Source: Exiguobacterium aestuarii (GTDB lineage Bacteria > Bacillota > Bacilli > Exiguobacteriales > Exiguobacteriaceae). From it: DNA of 64,000 bases. The translations under genes and the position numbers were made by a program. The stretch is from contig NZ_JAIVAC010000001.1 of NCBI RefSeq assembly GCF_020171655.1, positions 186,001-250,000 of the forward strand, read 5' to 3'. The number at the start of each line of letters is the position of its first letter. Position 1 is the stretch's first letter. Below, in pieces: positions 52,859-62,447 of the stretch. Under the pieces are notes generated by a model, which saw only the letters and a list, made by a program, of their open reading frames with translations, did not search any database and was not told where the DNA came from.

Positions 52859-53896
52859 ATGTTTCGTAGTTTTAACCGAGAAATCGGAATCGACCTTGGA
52901 ACGGCTAACACGCTCGTTTACGTAAAGGGTCAAGGAATTGTTGTTCGTGAACCGTCCGTTGTGGCGTTCCGTACAGATACAGGTAGAATTGAGGCCGTCG
53001 GTAACCAGGCCAAAGATATGATTGGACGTACACCAGGGAACGTCTCTGCTCGTCGTCCGATGAAAGACGGCGTTATCGCTGACTTTGAAACGACAGCAAC
53101 GATGATCAAATACTTCATGGAGCAAGCTCAAAAATCAAAAGGCGGTTTGTTCTCATCGAAGACGAACGTCATGATTTGTGTGCCAAGTGGCATCACGTCT
53201 GTTGAAAAACGCGCTGTTGAAGACGCTGCGAAACAAGCAGGCGCTCGTGAAGCTTATACAATCGAAGAGCCATTCGCGGCAGCAATCGGCGCAGGTCTCC
53301 CGGTTTGGGAACCGACTGGCTCGATGGTCGTGGATATCGGTGGCGGTACGACCGAAGTCGCAGTGATCTCACTCGGCGGCATCGTGACAAGCCAATCGAT
53401 TCGTGTCGGTGGTGACGAAATGGATGACGCCATTATTCGTTACATCAAAAACAAGTACAACCTCATGATTGGGGAACGTACGGCCGAGACGCTCAAGATG
53501 GAAGTCGGTTCGGCGCGCATCGACGCATCGAACGAGGCAGAGAAGATGGAAATCCGTGGTCGCGATCTCGTGACAGGACTTCCGAAACAAATCGAAGTGT
53601 CGTCTACAGAAGTGTGCGAAGCACTCTCCGATACAGTCGAAGCGATCTTGGCAGGTGTCAAGCAGACGCTTGAACAAACACCACCAGAACTCGCAGCTGA
53701 TGTGATGGACCGTGGAATCGTCTTGACTGGCGGCGGCGCGCTCCTCAAAAACTTGGACGACGTCATCTCAGACGAGACGCACATCCCGACACTCGTTGCG
53801 GATGAGCCACTCGACTGTGTAGCAGTCGGTACAGGAAAATCTCTTGAAATGATGGACGTCCTCCGTTCGAAATCAGGCATCTCGTCACGTCGATGA
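52859..53896 (+). CDS. mreB: Rod shape-determining protein MreB
   Basis: MreB is the bacterial actin that guides lateral wall synthesis. The 345-residue protein has the actin-fold phosphate loops [13 protein letters not shown] and [18 protein letters not shown], the connecting [24 protein letters not shown] and the adenosine motif [16 protein letters not shown]. The N-terminal [10 protein letters not shown] start behind GAGAGGAG is chosen over a longer in-frame extension. It begins the conserved mreBCD-minCD operon. Confidence 0.97.
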   Translation: MFRSFNREIGIDLGTANTLVYVKGQGIVVREPSVVAFRTDTGRIEAVGNQAKDMIGRTPGNVSARRPMKDGVIADFETTATMIKYFMEQAQKSKGGLFSSKTNVMICVPSGITSVEKRAVEDAAKQAGAREAYTIEEPFAAAIGAGLPVWEPTGSMVVDIGGGTTEVAVISLGGIVTSQSIRVGGDEMDDAIIRYIKNKYNLMIGERTAETLKMEVGSARIDASNEAEKMEIRGRDLVTGLPKQIEVSSTEVCEALSDTVEAILAGVKQTLEQTPPELAADVMDRGIVLTGGGALLKNLDDVISDETHIPTLVADEPLDCVAVGTGKSLEMMDVLRSKSGISSRR

Positions 53897-53909
53897 GAGG
53901 TGAGACACG

Positions 53910-54800
53910 ATGAGCCGATTCGTACGTAATAAAAAGCTCATCATCACGCTAATTGTACTGATCTTGTTTTTCGTCATTTTAGGGGTTTCGATTCGAGGAC
54001 GATCGGAATCAGCCTGGTACCAAGACGTCACGCGTGATGTGGTCGGCACGTTCCAGCGAGTGTTCGCGGTACCAATCGGATGGATGGACTCGACCGTCTC
54101 ATCCATCTCGGACGTCCGCGACATCTACGAAGAGAACCGTCAACTGAAAGAACATTTGGCGAAGTATGCCGAGGTATCGGTTGAGGCAGATGATTTGCGC
54201 CGTGAGAATGAGGAGCTTCGGAAAATGGTCGAAGCGAAAGACGAGTCGTTACGCGACTTTGACCTCATTCCTGCGGAGGTCATCGGTCGGACACCGAACG
54301 ATTGGCAACGCTACGTCACCATCAACGTCGGTTCTGAAAGCGGCGTTGAGAAGGGCATGGCCGTGACCGCGGCGAGCGGGATGGTCGGTCGTGTCATTCA
54401 AACGAGCGCCTATACGTCACAAGTGCAACTGCTCAGCGACAACAACCGGACGAACAACGTCTCGGCTGTCGTCAAAGATGCTGACGGCAAAGCGACGTAT
54501 GGGACGATTGACGGCTTCGATACGGAGACGAACGAGTTGTTCTTCACGAAAGTATCGAATAGCGTCAAGCTGAAAGAAGGAGAAATTGTATCGACCTCTG
54601 GACTCGGGGGACGTTACCCGGCCGGACTCGTCATCGGTACGATCGAGTCGATCGAGACGGACGAATATGGCGTCTCTCAAGTCGCCCGGATCAAACCGGA
54701 GGCCGACTTTAATGAGTTCTCACAAATGTACGTGATTGATCGGACACTAGACGAACCGTTTCTAACGGGTCCCGAGGAAGGAGGAGCAGCGGGTGAGTAA
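53910..54800 (+). CDS. mreC: Rod shape-determining protein MreC
   Basis: MreC links MreB to the extracytoplasmic elongation enzymes. The 296-residue bitopic protein has an N-terminal helix (about 9-28), a coiled coil (about 65-110, ENRQLKEHLAKYAEVSVEAD) and the paired beta-barrel domain with VIGRTPNDWQRYVTINVGS, GMVGRVIQTSAYTSQVQLLSD and STSGLGGRYPAGLVIGTI. It follows mreB after 13 bases and overlaps mreD by 8. Confidence 0.96.
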   Translation: MSRFVRNKKLIITLIVLILFFVILGVSIRGRSESAWYQDVTRDVVGTFQRVFAVPIGWMDSTVSSISDVRDIYEENRQLKEHLAKYAEVSVEADDLRRENEELRKMVEAKDESLRDFDLIPAEVIGRTPNDWQRYVTINVGSESGVEKGMAVTAASGMVGRVIQTSAYTSQVQLLSDNNRTNNVSAVVKDADGKATYGTIDGFDTETNELFFTKVSNSVKLKEGEIVSTSGLGGRYPAGLVIGTIESIETDEYGVSQVARIKPEADFNEFSQMYVIDRTLDEPFLTGPEEGGAAGE

Positions 54801-55296
54801 CATGAAAGTGTTCATCGCCCTGTTCCTCCTTTTTCTTATTGAAGGAACATGGGCATCGATTTTCTCGTGGCACTATGCCACGCCGTATCTTTTATTAACG
54901 CTAATCGGGCTGATGTTCGTCAGTCTGTATGGTCGATGGGAGACGGCGCTCGGGTTCGGTCTTGTATTCGGGTTGCTGTATGATATCGTCTACACCGACT
55001 TGCTCGGAATTTATGTATTTACTTTTTCACTCATTCCTCTCTTAGCCAGCTTCGTGTTAAAATATATAGGTGAGAACTTCTTCTCCGTCACCATCACCTT
55101 CACGTTCATGATTGTCGTATTCACAGTTGCGATATACGGGATCATGGCAGCAATCGGTGGGACGTTGATGACGATTCAAACACTATTGATTGAACAGATT
55201 CCAGGGACCGTGCTCGTCAATGCCATCGCCATCGTGATTCTTTATTATCCGATGATGCGGTATGTGACGATCCGACCTGTTGTGAAAAGAGGGTAG
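54793..55296 (+). CDS. mreD: Rod shape-determining protein MreD
   Basis: MreD is the polytopic membrane partner of MreC in the elongasome. The 167-residue protein has about five helices and the family's typical GFGLVFGLLYDIVYTDLLGIY. The GTG start is chosen because AAGGAGGAG lies 6 bases upstream and the gene overlaps the end of mreC; an ATG 9 bases later (54802) is possible but too far from the ribosome site. Confidence 0.93.
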   Translation: MSNMKVFIALFLLFLIEGTWASIFSWHYATPYLLLTLIGLMFVSLYGRWETALGFGLVFGLLYDIVYTDLLGIYVFTFSLIPLLASFVLKYIGENFFSVTITFTFMIVVFTVAIYGIMAAIGGTLMTIQTLLIEQIPGTVLVNAIAIVILYYPMMRYVTIRPVVKRG

Positions 55297-55298
55297 CC

Positions 55299-55970
55299 AT
55301 GATGGAGCGTAAACGACACATTACGATTAAAGGACATCGCAACGGAATTGCCATTCACTTCAATCCGAAGAGTGGCATCGACGAGGTGCTTACGGACTTT
55401 GAAGCGACATTACAAGAAATGGAGCCGCCGTCCGGTAAGATTGCCCTGAAGTTGCACGCGGGTACTCGTTATCTTGACGAGGAGCTGACACGTCAAATTC
55501 GTGAGGTCGTCGCTCGTCATGGCGTTTTTTATATTGAAGACTTGTCGAGCAATGTCATGTTGACGGAAGAAGCGAAAGCGACGTACGGCAGAAAGACGTT
55601 CCACTATCATAGCGGGACGATTCGCAGTGGACAGGTCCTCGCGTTTGATGGCTCGGTGCTTGTGATTGGGGACATCAACCCCGGTTCTGAGGTTCGGGCG
55701 ACAGGAAGTATTTATTGTTTGGGCACGATACGAGGAAATGTGCGTGCGGGTGTCGAAGGATGGGAAGAAGCGGTCATTACCGCGAGCCTCCTCCATCCGA
55801 AGTTTTTGGCAATCGGCGAACATGTTCTCACGTCCGACGATGAGGAAGAACTTCCTGAGATTGAGATGGGTTGTGCGTATCAGACGAATGACGGGATCGA
55901 GATGACACGTCTCCGCCACGTCATGACCGGTCTGAAAGACGCATATGCAATGGAATTACAGAGAGGGTGA
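55299..55970 (+). CDS. minC: Septum site-determining protein MinC
   Basis: MinC blocks FtsZ assembly away from midcell. The 223-residue protein has an N-terminal FtsZ-inhibiting domain (1-100) and a C-terminal beta-helix domain that dimerises and binds MinD (SGTIRSGQVLAFDGSVLVIGD, NPGSEVRATGSIYCLGTIRG). It starts two bases after mreD. Two adjacent ATGs (55299 and 55302) are possible. Confidence 0.94.
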   Translation: MMERKRHITIKGHRNGIAIHFNPKSGIDEVLTDFEATLQEMEPPSGKIALKLHAGTRYLDEELTRQIREVVARHGVFYIEDLSSNVMLTEEAKATYGRKTFHYHSGTIRSGQVLAFDGSVLVIGDINPGSEVRATGSIYCLGTIRGNVRAGVEGWEEAVITASLLHPKFLAIGEHVLTSDDEEELPEIEMGCAYQTNDGIEMTRLRHVMTGLKDAYAMELQRG

Positions 55971-55975
55971 GTGGA

Positions 55976-56833
55976 ATGGAGCAAGTAGTGGAGCCTGTAC
56001 ATACAGAAAAAGAAGTGAAAAACGGCAGAGCCATCGTCGTGACATCAGGAAAAGGGGGCGTCGGAAAAACGACGACGACCGCCAACATCGGGACGGGGCT
56101 CGCCTTGTCTGGACACTCGGTCTGTCTCGTCGATACGGATATCGGGTTACGTAACCTCGATATCATTCTCGGACTCGACAACCGGAGCATTTATAACCTC
56201 GTCGATGTCATCACGGGACAATGTAAGTTGAATCAGGCGCTCGTTCGCGACAAACGGTTCGAAGAGATGTACTTACTTCCGGCCGCACAGTCGAAAGACA
56301 AGACGTCGGTCAATCCTGAGCAAGTGAAAGAGATTGTCGACCAACTGAAGACGGAATATGATTTCGTCTTGATTGACTGTCCTGCTGGGATCGAGCAAGG
56401 GTTCATGAACGCGATCGCTGGAGCGGACGAGGCGATTGTCGTCACGACACCTGAGAAGGCGGCCGTTCAAGACGCGGACCGCATCATCGGGATGCTCGAG
56501 CAAGCGAGTCACATCGAAGCACCGAAGCTCGTCGTCAACCGGGTGAAAAATCACCTCGTCGAATCGGGCGATATGCTCGATATCGATGACATCATGCGCA
56601 TCTTGTCGATCGACCTCCTTGGCGTCGTCATCGATGATGAGGAAGTCATTGCCGCTGCGAACCGCGGGGTGCCGGTCACGATGAACCCGGACAACAATGC
56701 CGGACAAGCGTACCGCAACATCACGCGTCGCATCCTCGGCGAATCGGTCCCGCTCATGTCGATTCAGACAGAGACGGCGCCGGTCGGCTTCTGGGCACGA
56801 CTCATGATGAAATTTGGAATGAAAAAAGCGTAA
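55976..56833 (+). CDS. minD: Septum site-determining ATPase MinD
   Basis: MinD is a ParA-type ATPase that places MinC at the membrane. The 285-residue protein has the deviant Walker A SGKGGVGKTTTTANIG, switch regions DTDIGLRNLDIILGL and IDCPAGIEQGFMNAI, and a C-terminal amphipathic membrane-targeting helix (GFWARLMMKFGMKKA). The ATG lies behind GAGAGGGTGA; a GTG at 55967 is an alternative. In B. subtilis spoIVFA/FB follow; here there is a terminator and an RNase gene instead. Confidence 0.96.
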   Translation: MEQVVEPVHTEKEVKNGRAIVVTSGKGGVGKTTTTANIGTGLALSGHSVCLVDTDIGLRNLDIILGLDNRSIYNLVDVITGQCKLNQALVRDKRFEEMYLLPAAQSKDKTSVNPEQVKEIVDQLKTEYDFVLIDCPAGIEQGFMNAIAGADEAIVVTTPEKAAVQDADRIIGMLEQASHIEAPKLVVNRVKNHLVESGDMLDIDDIMRILSIDLLGVVIDDEEVIAAANRGVPVTMNPDNNAGQAYRNITRRILGESVPLMSIQTETAPVGFWARLMMKFGMKKA

Positions 56834-56855
56834 AGGCAACGAAAGTTGCCTTTTT
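56832..56855 (+). terminator. Terminator after minD
   Basis: AAAGGCAAC-GAAA-GTTGCCTTT followed by a T-run. The rng ribosome site begins only a few bases later with no promoter between, so rng may rely on read-through. Confidence 0.85.
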
Positions 56856-56876
56856 CTGTCGAAAGGAGAGGTGCAC

Positions 56877-58202
56877 ATGAAGTTAATCTACGAACGAACA
56901 CCTTCCATTGAACGGGCGATGCTCGTGGACGGAGAACGGTTACTCGAGGTCGAAGAACGCTTCGTCGACCAATTATCGGTCGGTACAATCGTCGAGGCTG
57001 CGATTGAACGGATCCACCCGTCACTCGGCGCGGCATTTTTGACGGACGGGGAGACGACGTTCTTTTTACCGATTGCGGAGACGCTTCGCGCACTGACCTC
57101 GTATCCGGACGTGCCGGCCATCGGACAAGCGGCGGTCGTCGGGGAAAAACGACTCGTGCAAGTGACGAAAGAAGGCATCAACGGCAAGCATCATAAAGTG
57201 ACCGAAAACATTCGGTTCGGTGGACGTTACCTCGTCTACTTCCCGTACGGTCGTCGGAAACTGTTCAGTCGCAAGCTCGACCTCGTCACGCAGGACCGCC
57301 TCTCGAAGTCGGTTGCCCTTACAGAAGAGGAAGGGGTCCTGTTTCGAACGGAGGCCGGACAAGTGGCACCAGACGCCTTACAGGAAGAACTCGACCTGCT
57401 CCGCGACCGTGCGAAAGCTGTGATCGAACAACGGTACGGGCAAGACGAACTACTTTGTGAACATTTCGTACGGCGTCATGCGGTCGAATCGGTCCTCTTA
57501 AACGACAAAGAAGGACAAGCTCGCGTTGAACGCTTGGACGTTCCCGTGAAACGTCACATCGGGAAAGGGCGAATCCCAGAGGCGAAACGTCTTGACGAGG
57601 CGATTGAAAAGCTCGAGAGTCGTGCCGTTTGGTTAGATGGCGGGGCGTTCGTCTTGATCGAACAAGTCGAGACGATGACTGTCATCGACGTCAACAGTGG
57701 GAAGAACGTCGCCGTCAAAGATAAAGGACGCGCAGCCGATACAATCAATGAAGCGGCGCTCTATACGATCATGGAACAGATGCGCTTACGTAACATCGGC
57801 GGCATGATCGTCATCGACTTTTTACGCGGATCGAAAGAAGGCCAGACCCGACTTCTCAAGAAAATGAAAGAGCTCGGGGCACGTGACCCGCGACGCGTCG
57901 AAGTGTACGGATTCACACGGATGGGCTTATTCGAATTGTCACGGGAACGGACCGGACGCTCGATCCAAGACCGGATGACATATGGAGGCAAGCCATCGAA
58001 ACTGGCTGTCTTCTCGCAGTTTGAACGCGCACTCCTTGACCTTAGCGGGCAATACGAGGCGGTCGTGCTCGCACTACCGAAAAAGTGGCATGCCGCTTCC
58101 TGGCATGAATTTGACATCGACGTACACCTCGTCGAAGGAGAGCCAGAGTTCGCCTTTTACGGGACGTCCGCAGAATGTCAGAATTTCTTATCTCGCCGTT
58201 GA
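56877..58202 (+). CDS. rng: Ribonuclease E/G family protein
   Basis: This 441-residue protein matches RNase G: S1-like RNA-binding domain (about 35-115), 5'-sensor and RNase-H regions (ENIRFGGRYLVYFPYG), and the DNase I-like catalytic site with two Mg-binding aspartates in MTVIDVNSGKN and GGMIVIDFLRG. The zinc-link cysteines (CPxC) that hold RNase E/G dimers together are absent: after LSRERTGRSIQDR comes MTYGGKPSK. It may thus dimerise differently or be monomeric. B. subtilis lacks this gene. The ATG follows AAGGAGAGG. The L21 promoter -35 overlaps its stop. Confidence 0.92.
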   Translation: MKLIYERTPSIERAMLVDGERLLEVEERFVDQLSVGTIVEAAIERIHPSLGAAFLTDGETTFFLPIAETLRALTSYPDVPAIGQAAVVGEKRLVQVTKEGINGKHHKVTENIRFGGRYLVYFPYGRRKLFSRKLDLVTQDRLSKSVALTEEEGVLFRTEAGQVAPDALQEELDLLRDRAKAVIEQRYGQDELLCEHFVRRHAVESVLLNDKEGQARVERLDVPVKRHIGKGRIPEAKRLDEAIEKLESRAVWLDGGAFVLIEQVETMTVIDVNSGKNVAVKDKGRAADTINEAALYTIMEQMRLRNIGGMIVIDFLRGSKEGQTRLLKKMKELGARDPRRVEVYGFTRMGLFELSRERTGRSIQDRMTYGGKPSKLAVFSQFERALLDLSGQYEAVVLALPKKWHAASWHEFDIDVHLVEGEPEFAFYGTSAECQNFLSRR

Positions 58203-58228
58203 CAATGAATAATTGAGAGTGGTATTAT
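58199..58228 (+). promoter_or_regulatory. Sigma-A promoter of rplU-prp-rpmA
   Basis: TTGACA, 18 bases, TATTAT. The -35 overlaps the rng stop codon. A strong ribosomal-protein promoter. Confidence 0.78.
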
Positions 58229-58234
58229 CTATAA

Positions 58235-58345
58235 CGTTAGTTCGTTTGGAAGCACCCAAATGGCTATAACCGCACAGAACGGGTTTTAAAGGTATTTGCC
58301 CTGCCCAGGATGGCGAGTCTGAGTTTAACAAGGAGGTGCACGTAT
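58235..58345 (+). promoter_or_regulatory. Ribosomal protein L21 leader RNA
   Basis: The 110-base leader before rplU contains short helices (AACC with GGTT around CGCACAGAACG; GCC with GGC around CTGCCCAGGAT) and ends with AAGGAGGTG. L21 leaders of this kind are known in Bacillales and are thought to mediate autoregulation. The assignment rests on position and general layout, not on a covariance search. Confidence 0.6.
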
Positions 58346-58654
58346 ATGTACGCAATCATCAAAACTGGTGGTAAGCAAATCAAAGTTGAAGCAGGTCAAG
58401 AGATCTACATCGAAAAACTCGATGCTGATGTCGAAGGTACTGTAGAATTCGGTGAGGTTCTTTTCGTTGGTGGTGACGATGTTAAAGTCGGCGCTCCACT
58501 CGTAGAAGGCGCTAAAGTTGTCGGTACTGTGGTAAAACACGGCCGCGCTAAGAAGATCACTGTCTTCAAAATGAAAGCTAAGAAAAACTACCGTCGTAAG
58601 CAAGGTCACCGTCAGCCTTACACGAAAGTTCGCATCGAGAAAATCGAAGCGTAA
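58346..58654 (+). CDS. rplU: 50S ribosomal protein L21
   Basis: L21 binds 23S rRNA in the large subunit. The 102-residue protein shows the full family pattern: [18 protein letters not shown] at the start, [19 protein letters not shown] in the middle and [19 protein letters not shown] at the end. The ATG is set by AAGGAGGTG and the conserved N-terminus. Codon use is that of a highly expressed gene. Confidence 0.98.
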   Translation: MYAIIKTGGKQIKVEAGQEIYIEKLDADVEGTVEFGEVLFVGGDDVKVGAPLVEGAKVVGTVVKHGRAKKITVFKMKAKKNYRRKQGHRQPYTKVRIEKIEA

Positions 58655-58657
58655 GCT

Positions 58658-58993
58658 ATGATTCGGGTCAAGGTAAGACGAGACGAGGCGAACTCGATTC
58701 GCTCCGTCGAAGTGACTGGTCATGCCAATTTTGCAGAACCTGGTTCTGACTTGGTGTGCGCCGGTGTTTCAGCCATCATATTTGGTGCCTATAACGCCGT
58801 CGAAACGCTTGCGGGTCAATCGCTTCTTGTAGAAATGGCAGATCAAACAGAGGGTGGTTACTTTTATGTCGAGACGTATCCTGACTTATCACCGCAGGAT
58901 ATGGAACGCACCCAACTGTTATTAGAAGGGATGCTCGTGCAGTTAGACACGGTCGCCCAAAGCTACGGTGAATATATCCAAATTGAACAATAG
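58658..58993 (+). CDS. prp: Ribosomal-processing cysteine protease Prp
   Basis: Prp (YsxB) cleaves the N-terminal extension of L27 in Firmicutes. The 111-residue protein has the catalytic histidine in VTGHANFA and cysteine in GSDLVCAGVSAI. It lies between rplU and rpmA, its substrate's gene, as in other Firmicutes. The start is three bases past the rplU stop; the ribosome site is weak, so translation is probably coupled. Confidence 0.95.
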   Translation: MIRVKVRRDEANSIRSVEVTGHANFAEPGSDLVCAGVSAIIFGAYNAVETLAGQSLLVEMADQTEGGYFYVETYPDLSPQDMERTQLLLEGMLVQLDTVAQSYGEYIQIEQ

Positions 58994-59005
58994 GAGGTGG
59001 ACCTC

Positions 59006-59287
59006 ATGTTACAATTGAACCTTCAGTTCTTCGCTTCGAAAAAGGGAGTTGGTTCGACTAAAAACGGTCGTGACTCAATTTCGAAACGTCTCGGTGCAAA
59101 ACGCGCTGACGGACAAACAGTTTCAGCTGGATCAATCCTTTACCGCCAACGCGGTACAAAGATTCACCCAGGTGAAAACGTTGGCCGTGGTGGCGACGAC
59201 ACTTTGTTTGCGAAAGTTGACGGCGTAGTACGCTATGAGCGTCTTGGTCGCGACAAGAAACAAGTGAGCGTTTACCCAGTCGCGTAA
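59006..59287 (+). CDS. rpmA: 50S ribosomal protein L27 (with cleavable N-terminal extension)
   Basis: L27 reaches the peptidyl transferase centre. The 93-residue precursor begins [20 protein letters not shown], containing the Prp recognition sequence; cleavage after FAS would expose [10 protein letters not shown], the functional N-terminus. The rest ([33 protein letters not shown]) is typical. The ATG follows TAGGAGGTGG. It ends at a terminator. Confidence 0.98.
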   Translation: MLQLNLQFFASKKGVGSTKNGRDSISKRLGAKRADGQTVSAGSILYRQRGTKIHPGENVGRGGDDTLFAKVDGVVRYERLGRDKKQVSVYPVA

Positions 59288-59300
59288 GTTGAACGACGCA

Positions 59301-59338
59301 GAAGACTCTAGCCACTTTTTTGGTTAGAGTCTTTTTTT
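59301..59338 (+). terminator. Terminator of rplU-prp-rpmA
   Basis: AAGACTCTAGCCA and TGGTTAGAGTCTT (one G-T pair) followed by TTTTTT. Confidence 0.9.
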
Positions 59339-59353
59339 CTAGGAGAGGATCAA

Positions 59354-59794
59354 ATGGATTCAGAACAGACACTCGAGCTTTTATCGACCGTCCGTCACGA
59401 ATGGATGAATCGGCTTCAATTGATCTCGCTCTATGCGGCACTCGATCCGACTAAGCTCGAGGAACTTTACGAACGCTATCGGAAACAGGCCGACGAGGAG
59501 AGTGCGCTCGTTCGTTTGAACGTGCCACAGACAAGCCTTGTCGTGATTCAAGCGAATTGGGAAGGACGGATGACGTATACGATTTCGACCGACCAACTCG
59601 TCATCGATGATGCGCGAGTGGCAGAGATGCTTGTCCGCTTGTTGAAAGACACGGACGGGCCGATTCATGTGACGTTCACGGACGGACTGATGGTTCGCGT
59701 CACGGGAAATGTCCCGGAAGACGTGTTCACGTCAGCCGATGTGTACGAACAGAACGTAGAGATGACTACGTTTCACATAAAGGAGGGGAAATAA
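59354..59794 (+). CDS. spo0B: Spo0B-like phosphotransferase domain protein
   Basis: This 146-residue protein begins with an alpha-helical hairpin carrying LSTVRHEWMNRLQLISLYA. The histidine in RHEWMN matches the phosphorylated histidine of Spo0B, which passes phosphate from Spo0F to Spo0A in Bacillus. The C-terminal half is a degenerate kinase-like domain. It is shorter than B. subtilis Spo0B (192). Position between rpmA and obg is exactly that of spo0B. In a lineage apparently without sporulation it may serve another relay or be a remnant. obg begins on the base after its stop. Confidence 0.85.
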   Translation: MDSEQTLELLSTVRHEWMNRLQLISLYAALDPTKLEELYERYRKQADEESALVRLNVPQTSLVVIQANWEGRMTYTISTDQLVIDDARVAEMLVRLLKDTDGPIHVTFTDGLMVRVTGNVPEDVFTSADVYEQNVEMTTFHIKEGK

Positions 59795-61084
59795 ATGTTT
59801 GTCGATCAGGTTAATATTTTTGTAAAAGCTGGAGACGGCGGAAAAGGGATGGTTGCCTTCCGTCGCGAAAAGTATGTCCCAGATGGTGGACCTGCAGGTG
59901 GTGACGGTGGTCACGGTGGAGACGTCGTCTTCGAAGTAGAAGAAGGATTGCGCACACTCGTTGATTTCCGTTATTCGAAGAAATTTATCGCCCATGATGG
60001 CGAAAAAGGAATGTCAAAAGGGATGCACGGACGTAAAGCGAAGCCGCTCATCGTCAAAGTCCCACCTGGCACAATCGTATTCGACGCAGAGACGGATACA
60101 GTCATCGCCGACTTGACGGAGCACGGACAACAAGCGACGATCGCTAAAGGTGGACGTGGTGGACGTGGGAACTGTCGTTTCGCGACACCAGCCAACCCAG
60201 CTCCAGAAATCGCGGAGAACGGTGAACCAGGTCAAGAGCGCGAATTGCGTCTTGAATTGAAACTCCTCGCAGACGTCGGACTCGTCGGTTTCCCGTCTGT
60301 CGGGAAATCAACACTACTGTCGGTCGTTTCTTCGGCACGTCCGAAAATCGGGGCGTACCACTTCACGACGATCACACCAAACCTCGGTGTCGTCAAGACA
60401 GCGGACGACCGTAGCTTCGTCATGGCCGACCTTCCAGGTCTCATCGAAGGGGCTAGCCAAGGTGTCGGTCTCGGTCACCAATTCCTTCGTCATATCGAAC
60501 GGACGAAAGTTATTGTTCACATGATCGATATGAGTGGAATGGAAGGACGCGACCCGTTCGAAGACTACACGACGATCAACCGTGAGCTTGAGTCGTACAA
60601 CCTACGACTTCTCGAACGTCCACAAGTCGTCGTCGCAAACAAAATGGATATGCCGGACGCAGAGGAACATCTTGAAGAGTTCAAGAAGAAGGTAGGAGAC
60701 GATGTCAAAGTCTTCCCAATCTCTGCCCTCGCACAAGATGGTCTTCGTAACTTGTTGATCGAAGTGGCGAACTTTGTCGATACGACACCTGAATTCCCAC
60801 TCGATGAGCTTGAAGAGAAGACAGCGACGCCTCGTGTCGTGTATCGTTATGAGAAGGAAGAGAAAGGTTATCAGATCCACATCGATGAATACGATCGCTT
60901 CGTCATCACGGGCCCTCGCATCGAGAAGCTCTTCAAGATGACGAACTTTGACCATGATGAGTCAATCAAACGATTCGCTCGTCAAATGCGTCAGATGGGC
61001 GTCGATGATGATCTTCGTAAGCTCGGTGCCGAAGACGGCAGCGTCGTTGCAATTCTCGACTTCGAATTCGAGTTTGTGGAGTAA
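59795..61084 (+). CDS. obg: GTPase Obg/CgtA
   Basis: Obg is an essential GTPase in ribosome assembly and stress signalling. The 429-residue protein has the glycine-rich Obg fold ([32 protein letters not shown]), the G domain with G1 [12 protein letters not shown]3 [11 protein letters not shown]4 NKMD and G5 SALAQDG, and a C-terminal OCT domain (about 345-429). The ATG is set by AAAGGAGGGG inside the spo0B end. Coupling of obg to spo0B is as in B. subtilis. Confidence 0.97.
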   Translation: MFVDQVNIFVKAGDGGKGMVAFRREKYVPDGGPAGGDGGHGGDVVFEVEEGLRTLVDFRYSKKFIAHDGEKGMSKGMHGRKAKPLIVKVPPGTIVFDAETDTVIADLTEHGQQATIAKGGRGGRGNCRFATPANPAPEIAENGEPGQERELRLELKLLADVGLVGFPSVGKSTLLSVVSSARPKIGAYHFTTITPNLGVVKTADDRSFVMADLPGLIEGASQGVGLGHQFLRHIERTKVIVHMIDMSGMEGRDPFEDYTTINRELESYNLRLLERPQVVVANKMDMPDAEEHLEEFKKKVGDDVKVFPISALAQDGLRNLLIEVANFVDTTPEFPLDELEEKTATPRVVYRYEKEEKGYQIHIDEYDRFVITGPRIEKLFKMTNFDHDESIKRFARQMRQMGVDDDLRKLGAEDGSVVAILDFEFEFVE

Positions 61085-61126
61085 GAAAAAATTATTTGTT
61101 AAGAAGAAACGGAGTGTGAAGCTAAC

Positions 61127-62404
61127 GTGGACCCTGTGCCCTCGTCAAGTTTAATTCTATATGTAGTTCTCGTCATGTTGTCAGCGTTTTTCTCATCAGC
61201 AGAAACGGCGCTTTCGAGTGTAAACCGTGTTCGGATGATTCGAATGGCAGAAGATGGCGACAAAGCCGCCAAACGCGTCCTCAGTCTCGTCGACCGCTTT
61301 GACGATACGCTCTCGACGATCCTCGTCGGGAACAACATCGTCAACATCGGTTCGGCGACGGTATCGACCGCGATTGCCACGTCAATTTTCAGTGGCGGTA
61401 CGGGACTTCTCGTGTCGACGTTCGCGACGACGGTCATCATTTTGATCTTCGGTGAGATTTTACCGAAGTCGCTCGCCAAGGAGTTTGCGGAGAAGTACTC
61501 GCTTCTCATCAGCGGGATCCTTGTCTTCCTCGTCAAAATCCTCAAACCGGTGACGATGATCTTCACCGGTTTGAAGAAGTTGACGCTTCGGATGATCGGG
61601 ATGAAAGACAAGGAGCCGTCAGTCACGGAAGAAGAGTTGAAAGTACTCGTCGATATGGGGGAAGAGGAAGGTGTGCTTGGTGAGACGGAAGCTGAGCTCG
61701 TCCATAGCGCCTTCGCCTTCAACGATATTACCGTCGATGACGTCTTGACGCCGCGAATCGATATTTTGGCTGTCGACATCGACGATTCGCTCGATGAAAT
61801 CAAAGACACGATTTTCAGTGGTGGACATTCACGTTTACCGGTCTACAAAGACTCGATCGACAACGTCATCGGCGTCTTGTCAGAACGTGACTTCTTACGT
61901 TCGATGATGAAGGATGAAGTGACGGATGTCCGTTCGCTCATTCGACCGCTCACGTACGTGTCACCACAGACGAAATTGATTGAACTACTTCCGATTCTCC
62001 AGCAGAAACAATCTCACATGGCTGTCGTCCTCGATGAATTCGGGGGTACGGCGGGTCTCATCACGTTAGAAGACATGCTTGAAGAACTCGTCGGCGACAT
62101 CTGGGATGAGCACGACGAATCCGTCGTCTATCTCCGACGTCTCCGTGAAGGGGTCTACGAGTGTATGGCTGACATGAACGTCGATGAATTCGCGGAAGAG
62201 ATGGGGATTGCGGAACCAGATGTCGATTCCAACACGATGGGCGGTTGGTTCGTTGAATTACTCGGCGACATTCCGGAGAAAGGTGCACAAGTCACGTATC
62301 AAGACATGACGTTCACCGTTCTCCACGTGGAAAAACGCCGTGTCCGGAAACTGTTAGTGGAGACTGGACAATCACAGCAAGAAGATCTACAAGAAGAAGC
62401 ATAA
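61127..62404 (+). CDS. CorC/HlyC-type membrane protein with DUF21 and CBS domains
   Basis: This 425-residue protein has an N-terminal CNNM/DUF21 membrane domain (about 1-190, FFSSAETALSSVNRVRM, FGEILPKSLAKEFAEKYS), two CBS domains (about 205-325, VLTPRIDILAVDIDDSLDEI and LIRPLTYVSPQTKLIELLP) and a C-terminal transporter-associated CorC domain (about 340-415, WFVELLGDIPEKGAQV). Relatives are implicated in Mg2+ or Co2+ efflux; the hemolysin label is historical. The GTG start has GGAGTG 10 bases upstream. It ends at a strong terminator. Confidence 0.9.
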   Translation: MDPVPSSSLILYVVLVMLSAFFSSAETALSSVNRVRMIRMAEDGDKAAKRVLSLVDRFDDTLSTILVGNNIVNIGSATVSTAIATSIFSGGTGLLVSTFATTVIILIFGEILPKSLAKEFAEKYSLLISGILVFLVKILKPVTMIFTGLKKLTLRMIGMKDKEPSVTEEELKVLVDMGEEEGVLGETEAELVHSAFAFNDITVDDVLTPRIDILAVDIDDSLDEIKDTIFSGGHSRLPVYKDSIDNVIGVLSERDFLRSMMKDEVTDVRSLIRPLTYVSPQTKLIELLPILQQKQSHMAVVLDEFGGTAGLITLEDMLEELVGDIWDEHDESVVYLRRLREGVYECMADMNVDEFAEEMGIAEPDVDSNTMGGWFVELLGDIPEKGAQVTYQDMTFTVLHVEKRRVRKLLVETGQSQQEDLQEEA

Positions 62405-62406
62405 AG

Positions 62407-62445
62407 AAAAGGGATGATTCGCTCATAGCGGATCATCCCTTTTTG
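62407..62445. terminator. Bidirectional terminator
   Basis: AAAAGGGATGAT-CGCT and AGCG-ATCATCCCTTTTT form a long stem between two convergent genes, with A- and T-runs on either side. Confidence 0.9.
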
Positions 62446-62447
62446 CG

